Source: JASHVB01 sp049522565 | GTDB lineage: Bacteria; Pseudomonadota; Alphaproteobacteria; Acetobacterales; Acetobacteraceae | Direction: 5' to 3' | Length of the DNA stretch: 29,586 nt | Assembly (NCBI GenBank): GCA_049522565.1 | Contig: JBEKNT010000023.1 | Coordinates: 1 to 29,586 of the forward strand | Part shown: positions 23,218-29,586 of the stretch, piece after piece | Layout: each line of letters opens with the position of its first letter | How positions within the stretch are numbered: the stretch's first letter is position 1 | The notes under the pieces: generated by a model | The model's input: only the letters and a program-made list of their open reading frames with translations | What the model was told of the DNA's origin: nothing | Databases searched by the model: none | Position numbers and translations under genes: made by a program

Positions 23218-23847
23218 TTACAGGCGCCGGACGATCACCCCCAGCTCGACGAAATCCCGCGCCACGGCCGCGGCGCCCTCGGCCATCGCCGGCGTGCCAT
23301 AGCCCCAGGCGGCGAAGACGCACGGCACGCCGGCACCGCGCGCCGCCAGCACGTCGTTGCGGTGGTCGCCGGCCATCACGGCCCCGCCCGGCTTGCCGCC
23401 CGCCGCACGCAGCGTCGCCAGCAGATGCGCCGGGTCGGGCTTGCGCACCGGGAAGCTGTCGCCGGCCCCAACCGCCGCGAACAGCGGCGCCAGACCGGTC
23501 ACCGCCAACAGCGCGCGCGTCGCCACCTCCGGCTTGTTGGTGCAGACCGCCAGCCGCCACCCCTCCCCGGCCAGTGCCCTCAGCGTCTCCGCCACGCCCG
23601 GATACAGCTTGCTTTCCACCGCGACATGCACGCTGTAATCCGCCGAGAACGCTGCCACCGCCGCCACATCGAACGTGCCGCCTCGGGCAGCGAAGGCGCG
23701 CTCCACCAGCTTCGCCACGCCGTCGCCCACCATCGCGGCGGTCTCGGCCAGGCTGAGCGGCGCCAGCCCGTGCGCCGCCATCAACCGGTTCAGCGCCGCG
23801 GCTAGGTCCGGCACGGTGTCCACCAGCGTGCCGTCGAGATCGAGCAA
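23218..23847 (-). CDS. gph: HAD-family phosphatase, probable phosphoglycolate phosphatase
   Basis: The 209-residue HAD hydrolase has motif I LDLDGTLVDTVPDL, the helical cap MVGDGVAKLVERAF, motif II VCTNKP, motif III Lys in RKPDP, and motif IV AGDHRND. This set is typical of Gph/CbbY-like enzymes; Gph removes phosphate from 2-phosphoglycolate, formed in DNA repair or photorespiration-like reactions. The start is uncertain: no ATG or GTG lies in frame before motif I. TTG 23847 leaves only two residues before the nucleophile Asp, whereas homologues usually have five to ten. The frame is open upstream through ILVRTLLLDLDGT to at least 23880, so a CTG (23862) or other rare start is likely. It is divergent from glmU. 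Confidence 0.85.
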   Translation of the reverse strand: MLDLDGTLVDTVPDLAAALNRLMAAHGLAPLSLAETAAMVGDGVAKLVERAFAARGGTFDVAAVAAFSADYSVHVAVESKLYPGVAETLRALAGEGWRLAVCTNKPEVATRALLAVTGLAPLFAAVGAGDSFPVRKPDPAHLLATLRAAGGKPGGAVMAGDHRNDVLAARGAGVPCVFAAWGYGTPAMAEGAAAVARDFVELGVIVRRL

Positions 23848-23911
23848 TAGGGTGCGGACCAGGATGTTGCACTCCGAAACGCGAATTGAACCAGCAGGAT
23901 AACGGCAATCT

Positions 23912-23940
23912 TTGACACGGCGGCCGGTCCGCCGCTACGC
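23912..23940 (+). promoter_or_regulatory. Candidate sigma-70-type promoter of glmUS
   Basis: A perfect -35 box TTGACA (23912-23917) is followed after 17 nt by CTACGC (23935-23940), a weak -10. The spacer is itself a perfect hairpin, CGGCGG-CCGGT-CCGCCG. It lies 43 nt upstream of the glmU start. The -35 and spacing are convincing; the poor -10 lowers confidence. Confidence 0.4.
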
Positions 23941-23982
23941 CCGAGGGGAAAATTCGTCAGCGAAAGGTCGCAGGGGAAAGGC

Positions 23983-25298
23983 ATGCAGGCAACCGCCGTC
24001 ATCCTGGCCGCCGGTCTGGGCACCCGCATGAAGTCCGCCCTGCCGAAGACGCTGCACCGGATCGCCGGCCGCTCCATGCTGCGTCATCTGCTGGCAAGTT
24101 GCGAACAGGTGTTCGACCGCATCGTCGTCGTGGTCGGCCCGCAGATGGAGGCGGTGCAGCGCGAGGCGGCGCCGCACGCGACCGTGGTGCAGCAGGAACG
24201 CCTGGGCACCGCGCATGCCGCGCTGGCCGCGGGGGAGTTGTTCGGCGACGGCGAGGTGGCCATCCTCTACGCCGACAACCCGCTGATCCGCCCCGCCACG
24301 CTGCGCCGCCTGCTGCAACGCCGCCAACCCAATGACGCGCGCCTGGTGTTGCTGGCGTTCCGTCCGGCCGATCCGGGGCGCTACGGGCGGGTGATCGCGC
24401 GGCACGGCCTGGTCGAGCGCATCGTCGAATGGGCCGATGCCAGCGACGAAGTGCGCGCGCTCGACCTGTGCAATGCCGGCGTGTTGTGCGCCGCCGCCGC
24501 GGACATGCGGCGCTGGCTCGACGGCGTGCGCCCCGACAATGCCAAGGGCGAATACTATCTCACCGACGTCGTCGCGCTGGCGGTCGAGGACGCGTGCCGC
24601 GTCGCCGCGGTGGAAGCCCCCGCCGAGGAACTCGCGGGTATCAATTCGCGCGCCGAGCTGGCGGCGGCGGAAGCGGTGGTGCAGTCCTGGCTGCGCGCGG
24701 CGGCAATGGAAGCGGGGGTGACGATGGTCGATCCCGCGTCGGTGTTCCTGTGCGCCGACACCGAATTTTCGCCCGATGTGACGATCGAGCCGAATGTGGT
24801 GTTCGGCCCGGGGGTCAAGGTCGCGACCGGCGTGCAGATTCGTGCGTTCAGCCATCTGGAGGGATGCAGTGTCGGGCCGGGCTGCATCGTCGGCCCGCAT
24901 GCGCGGCTGCGCCCGGGCACCGAACTCGGCGCCAACGTGCATATCGGCAATTTCGTCGAGCTGAAGGCGGCGCGGCTCGGCGACGGCGTGAAGGCCAGCC
25001 ATCTGACCTATCTGGGGGATACGGAAATCGGCGCCAATACCAATATCGGTGCCGGCACGATCACCTGCAATTACGACGGCGCCGCCAAGCACCGCACGAC
25101 GATCGGCGCAGGCGTGTTCATCGGGTCCGACGTGGCGCTGGTGGCGCCGGTGACGGTGGGCGACGGCGCCATCGTCGCCGCCGGCAGCGTGATCACCGAG
25201 GATGTCGAACCGGACGCATTGGCGATCGCGCGCGGACGGCAGGTGGCAAAGCCCGGACGCGCGGCGGCAATGCGGGCGGCGAGGAAGGGGAAAAGCTG

Positions 25299-25299
<1 letters not shown>
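23983..25299 (+). CDS. glmU: Bifunctional GlcNAc-1-P uridyltransferase / GlcN-1-P acetyltransferase
   Basis: The 438-residue enzyme acetylates glucosamine-1-phosphate and then joins it to UTP to give UDP-GlcNAc, the precursor of peptidoglycan and lipid A. The N-terminal Rossmann-like pyrophosphorylase domain opens ILAAGLGTRMKSALPK (residues ~7-22) and includes QERLGTAHA, ILYADNPLI and NAKGEYYLTD. The C-terminal left-handed beta-helix (~250-425) has hexapeptide repeats and the acetyltransferase block SHLTYLGDTEIGANTNIGAGTITCNYDG, with the catalytic-type His340. An AGGGGAAAGG ribosome-binding region precedes ATG 23983. The stop overlaps the glmS start by one base (TGATG), so translation is coupled. 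Length and motifs are normal. Confidence 0.98.
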
Positions 25300-27122
<1,823 letters not shown>

Positions 27123-27169
27123 GTCGGGCGAAGGCCGGCCGCCACAGGAACATTGGAATTGGCGATGTC

Positions 27170-27487
27170 ATGTCCCTCTTCCACGACATCGAGACAACCG
27201 GCCTGAGCGTAACCGACCGCATCGTCGAGGTTGGTGTCGTGGATGATGAAGGGGAAGCGGTCTTCTTGTCACTGATCAACCCAGGAATTCCGCTTCCAGC
27301 CGAGGTGACTGCCATCCATGGAACTACGGATCGGATGCTGCATGGCGCACCTGACTTCGACGCAGTTCAAGCAGGATTGCGAGAAATACTGGCAGAGGAT
27401 GGCACCGCAGTGATCTACAATGCGGACTTTGATAGGAGATTCGATATGCCAATCGACTGGCTCAGCTCTACCTGTTGCGGCATCTGA
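27170..27487 (+). CDS. DnaQ-like 3'-5' exonuclease, N-terminal part (frameshifted gene)
   Basis: ATG 27170 opens a 105-residue frame beginning MSLFHDIETTGLSVTDRIVEVG. This is ExoI motif of DnaQ/RNase T exonucleases with Asp6 and Glu8. AEVTAIHGTT and AVIYNADFDRRF, the ExoII motif, follow at the expected spacing. The homology then stops abruptly at ~residue 92, and the frame ends TCCGI after 105 residues. The third motif, with catalytic His and Asp, is not in this frame. A second frame starting at ~27434 carries a plausible continuation, so I read this as one gene broken by a small indel between ~27440 and 27470. As it stands the product lacks ExoIII and should be inactive. Base composition looks lower in GC than the preceding glmS. 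Confidence 0.65.
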   Translation: MSLFHDIETTGLSVTDRIVEVGVVDDEGEAVFLSLINPGIPLPAEVTAIHGTTDRMLHGAPDFDAVQAGLREILAEDGTAVIYNADFDRRFDMPIDWLSSTCCGI

Positions 27488-27714
27488 ACCGCATACCTGC
27501 TGATCTCGTCCATCTATGCTGCCTCAACGACCAGGAGATGCAGGGTCCGACTATGGCGAACGAATGGCAGGTGGCGATCCATAGGGCACACGATGCGCTC
27601 GGGATCAACGACAACCCAAGACTGCGGCACATGCACCACATGTTCCTGAACGTGGGCGACATAGCCGAGGCGGCACCGTCGCCGTGGCTGATCTCAATCG
27701 TTGCCACGGCTTGA
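27434..27714 (+). pseudogene. Displaced C-terminal part of the DnaQ-like exonuclease
   Basis: This frame is offset from the preceding exonuclease fragment. From 27434 it is open as RYANRLAQLYLLRHLNRIP, then VHLCCLNDQEMQ and WQVAIHRAHDALGINDNPRLRHM. The pattern of a cysteine-containing strand, a Trp-containing segment, an 'rA..aLGI' helix and a His-containing tail resembles the region after ExoII in DnaQ-type enzymes. The usual H-x-A-x-x-D of ExoIII is not well preserved (HMHHMFLNVGDI). No independent ribosome-binding site is clear for ATG 27475 or ATG 27553. Confidence 0.4.
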
Positions 27715-27822
27715 CCGCCCGCAAGGCACCGGCTTCCAGTTGCGCCGGAGCTTCCGATAGTGGACCGTAAGCTGTAGCCCACCGGCTGCTGCCGTAAATG
27801 ACGGTCCCACATATCGAACGCA

Positions 27823-28374
27823 ATGATCGTATTCCGACTTCGCTTGACGAACCTCCAGTGGCGACATGCCTGGTGCATTGCCACGTGCATCTGGTTGCTC
27901 GGCTCAATCCTTATCACGGCCTATAGGTTTCCGACCGAGGAGAAGTTGCGTGCTGCATGGACCGCCGCCAGCTACCAAACCCTTATCGGGGATAGGGAGA
28001 CGATTGAAGCAGCGGACGCTCAGTGCAGAGACCTCGCCTCGGCCTCGGAATCGCTCATGTGCATCGACAATGTGCTTTGGATGAAATCTGCATACCGGGA
28101 CAAACTGGATGGCCTGATTTCCTACGGTGAGAAACGAGCACAGGAGGAACGGCTGCCAGATCAGTTTTTCGCCGTTGCCGAGGGGCTTGTATTGTGGGCG
28201 GTTCCGTCTTTCGGTCTCTATCTGTTGGGTGTGGGTATCCCATGGGCAAAAAAGCGGGCCGAAAAGCCGGCGTATCAGAATGCCGCGCAAGCTGGGTCAG
28301 CAGAAGTCTTTCGATGGCCGGATCGGACACGCCGGAAGCCACGCAGTGATCGTCTCGGCAGTCGGCCTCGGTAG
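27823..28374 (+). CDS. Hypothetical two-helix membrane protein (183 aa)
   Basis: This ORF starting at ATG 27823 has good protein character. It has one N-terminal membrane helix (WCIATCIWLLGSILITAY, ~18-35), then a ~75-residue polar, probably extracytoplasmic domain. That domain contains Cys residues (QCRDLAS, LMCIDNVLWM) that could pair. A second helix follows (FAVAEGLVLWAVPSFGLYLLGVGI, ~115-140), then a basic tail. The last ~35 residues (FRWPDRTRRKPRSDRLGSRPR) look like out-of-frame sequence, so the original stop may have been lost. I do not recognise a family. Its neighbours are decayed genes, so it may be an accessory-region survivor. Confidence 0.6.
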   Translation: MIVFRLRLTNLQWRHAWCIATCIWLLGSILITAYRFPTEEKLRAAWTAASYQTLIGDRETIEAADAQCRDLASASESLMCIDNVLWMKSAYRDKLDGLISYGEKRAQEERLPDQFFAVAEGLVLWAVPSFGLYLLGVGIPWAKKRAEKPAYQNAAQAGSAEVFRWPDRTRRKPRSDRLGSRPR

Positions 28375-28490
28375 CACGAAGACCCATCGGACCGCACGGG
28401 CCGTTACATGCGAGACGCACGGGGCGGATTCGTTCCAGGTTGTCGGCCAAGGTGTCCCAACCAGGGTCTCGAAGTCAGCGGCTTGTCACC

Positions 28491-28712
28491 ATGAAGAAAC
28501 CTCGTAATGATCCGTGTGGGACGGAGGCGATTGGGGCGTTTCAAGATGAGGAGCTTGCGTCGTTGCTTGCAAAGCCGCGGGAACTCAGGACAGGACTGCC
28601 CTGGCAGATAAGGCCCATTCTATACGAAACGAATCTTGTAACTATGGGCGAGATTTCGCTCGTTTGCGCGACTGATCGGCACCGCAATTTGAGGCCACTT
28701 GCGCGAGCGTGA
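28491..28712 (+). CDS. Hypothetical protein (73 aa), uncertain
   Basis: This short ORF starts at ATG 28491 (MKKPRNDPCGTEAIGAF). The N-terminal part is mixed charged/hydrophobic (DEELASLLAKPRELRTGLPWQIRP) and looks protein-like, but no family is recognised and no strong ribosome-binding site is seen. An opposing frame covers its 3' part. It may be a remnant in a decaying region or a chance ORF. Confidence 0.3.
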   Translation: MKKPRNDPCGTEAIGAFQDEELASLLAKPRELRTGLPWQIRPILYETNLVTMGEISLVCATDRHRNLRPLARA

Positions 28713-28776
28713 TCTTGCCACAAATCGCGCACCGTAACCCGTTTTTTCTGGCCAGGACTTTCCGACCACGCAAGCA

Positions 28777-28947
28777 ATGCTTCCTGCAGCCCGCCCGTTG
28801 CCGGTGAGCAAGCGCCGCATCCTGACCCCAGACCAACCGGCAGCATGGGACCGGCAGAAGGCCGCGATAACCCGGGGATGGAACACTGCCGCGGGCCCGC
28901 TCGATCGCGACATGCTACATAAGTGGGCCGCAGCATGCATTCGGTGA
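28777..28947 (+). pseudogene. C-terminal remnant of a Phd-type antitoxin
   Basis: The frame from ATG 28777 to TGA 28945-28947 encodes 56 residues, including SKRRILTPDQPAAWDRQKAA and GWNTAAGPLDRDMLHK. This aligns without gaps over about 40 residues with the C-terminus of the antitoxin at 28992-29240 (SKRRVLTPVQQAAWERLRAA, GWDLGGGPLDRDALHER). The N-terminal DNA-binding/dimerisation domain (LRDANQ...EAGEEFVITR) is absent and no toxin gene follows: the next antitoxin begins 44 nt later. It is therefore the toxin-binding tail of a deleted toxin-antitoxin pair. A short translated peptide is possible but unproven. Confidence 0.75.
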
Positions 28948-28991
28948 CACACGGGTTTGCGCTGTAGAACCGTCCGCGCTACACGCCCAAC

Positions 28992-29240
28992 ACGACCAAG
29001 ACCCTCACCCTGCGCGACGCCAACCAGTCCTTCGCCCGCTGCATCCGCGAAGTGGAGGCGGGGGAAGAATTCGTCATTACCCGTAACGGCACCCCGGTCG
29101 CCCGCCTGTCGCCGATCAGCAAACGCAGAGTCTTGACCCCGGTTCAGCAGGCGGCGTGGGAGCGCCTGCGCGCCGCCGCGCGGGAGGGTTGGGACCTTGG
29201 GGGCGGTCCGCTCGACCGGGACGCGTTGCATGAGCGGTGA
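28992..29240 (+). CDS. Phd/YefM-family antitoxin, apparent start codon ACG
   Basis: The frame encodes TKTLTLRDANQSFARCIREVEAGEEFVITRNGTPVARLSPI, the full N-terminal fold of Phd/YefM antitoxins, followed by a C-terminal toxin-binding tail ending GPLDRDALHER. Antitoxins of this family dimerise, repress their own promoter and neutralise the toxin. The codon where ATG is expected (28992) reads ACG. No ATG, GTG or TTG occurs in frame between the upstream stop (28965) and that point, and the first ordinary start is GTG 29052, which would delete the first beta-strand and helix. Either a non-standard start is used or the antitoxin is no longer made properly. Its stop overlaps the PIN toxin start by 11 nt. 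Confidence 0.75.
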   Translation, partial: TTKTLTLRDANQSFARCIREVEAGEEFVITRNGTPVARLSPISKRRVLTPVQQAAWERLRAAAREGWDLGGGPLDRDALHER

Positions 29241-29586
29241 GCGTTTCACGCTCGTTACCAACATCCTGTTCTACCATGTGGACACCGGTGCCGGGCAACG
29301 GCACGAACGCGCATTGCAGATCGTCGAGCGCGCCGTCGCCACGGACTGCTGGCTGCCCTTGCAGTCGGTGTCGGAGTTCTATGCCGCCGTCACGCGCAAC
29401 GGCGTGGTTGCGCCAGCGCGTGCCGCCGCGGTTGCGAACGACTGGCTGAAAGCCTTCCCGACCGCTGCCCCCTCCGCCAGTGCGGTCCGTGCCGCCCTCG
29501 CCACTGCCGCCGCCGGGCAGGCCTCGTATTGGGACGCCATGCTTGTGGTCACCGCCGCCGAGGCCGGGTGCACAGCCATTCTGACC
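29230..29586 (+). CDS. PIN-domain (VapC-like) toxin, cut by window end, first catalytic Asp replaced
   Basis: ATG 29230 overlaps the antitoxin by 11 nt and opens a frame of 119 codons to the end of the window. It starts FTLVTNILFYHVDTGAG, the first PIN strand, normally L-D-T-N-I-L. It continues with SVSEFYAAVTR, containing the conserved Glu, and SYWDAMLVVTAAEAGCTAILT, containing the next conserved Asp. VapC toxins are metal-dependent RNases cleaving tRNA or rRNA. Here residue 9 is Val (GTT) where nearly all PIN nucleases have the first metal-binding Asp. The other visible acidic residues are kept. The toxin is therefore probably catalytically weak or dead. The final acidic residues lie beyond the window. 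Confidence 0.8.
   Translation, partial: MSGERFTLVTNILFYHVDTGAGQRHERALQIVERAVATDCWLPLQSVSEFYAAVTRNGVVAPARAAAVANDWLKAFPTAAPSASAVRAALATAAAGQASYWDAMLVVTAAEAGCTAILT

Noticed and set aside
28642..28836. A minus-strand ORF with a CAICGK and later Cys, resembling a short zinc ribbon
   Set aside because: It lacks a second complete Cys pair and a ribosome-binding site, and it overlaps the antitoxin remnant, which has a much stronger similarity argument.

Overview
The window reads as chromosomal DNA of a high-GC alphaproteobacterium, most likely in the Rhodospirillales and perhaps the Acetobacteraceae. This is inferred from the gene order pcm - tolC - popZ - valS, from the PopZ (DUF2497) protein, from the codon use, and from the palindromic intergenic repeats. 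About half of the window is housekeeping DNA: pcm-tolC-popZ-valS on the minus strand, glmU-glmS, gph, and tRNAs for Cys and Val. These blocks are separated by short accessory stretches, several of them visibly decaying.

Positions 1-4.1 kb hold the end of a probable type VI secretion (T6SS) cargo module. It consists of a DUF4123 adaptor cut by the window edge, a small beta-rich protein, a GXSXG lipase with an LCAT/PGAP1-like N-terminus, an exported Tli4-like immunity protein overlapping the lipase by 4 nt, and a 119-residue protein of unknown role. Positions 4.26-9.93 kb hold valS, popZ, tolC and pcm, all on the minus strand, with tRNA-Cys(GCA) divergent at 10.07 kb.

Positions 10.4-12.4 kb carry what looks like the stump of a nonribosomal peptide cluster. 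A carrier-domain tail without the rest of its synthetase is followed by an intact type II thioesterase and an Sfp-type phosphopantetheinyl transferase. Next come a cytosolic-type gamma-glutamyltransferase homologue, an acyltransferase-3 membrane protein, a second orphan DUF4123 gene, a small hypothetical protein, and an SDR dehydrogenase with an MHS-type MFS transporter, which together look like a sugar-acid catabolic pair.

At 19.3-21.2 kb a DcuC-like transporter gene lies between an intact tRNA-Val(CAC) gene and a damaged copy of that tRNA's 3' half. This is the layout left by integration at a tRNA 3' end, although no integrase is present. The region 21.3-23.85 kb holds two exported proteins (DUF3108 and a dienelactone-hydrolase-like protein) and gph. 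The glmUS operon makes UDP-GlcNAc precursors for peptidoglycan and LPS.

The right end (27.1-29.6 kb) looks like a gene graveyard: a frameshifted DnaQ-like exonuclease, an unknown two-helix membrane protein, the orphan tail of a Phd-type antitoxin, and a second Phd/VapC pair. In that pair the antitoxin's expected start codon reads ACG, and the toxin has Val where PIN nucleases have their first metal-binding Asp.

Three intergenic regions carry complex palindromes, and two of these lie between convergent genes. No CRISPR array, transposase, integrase or rRNA was seen.
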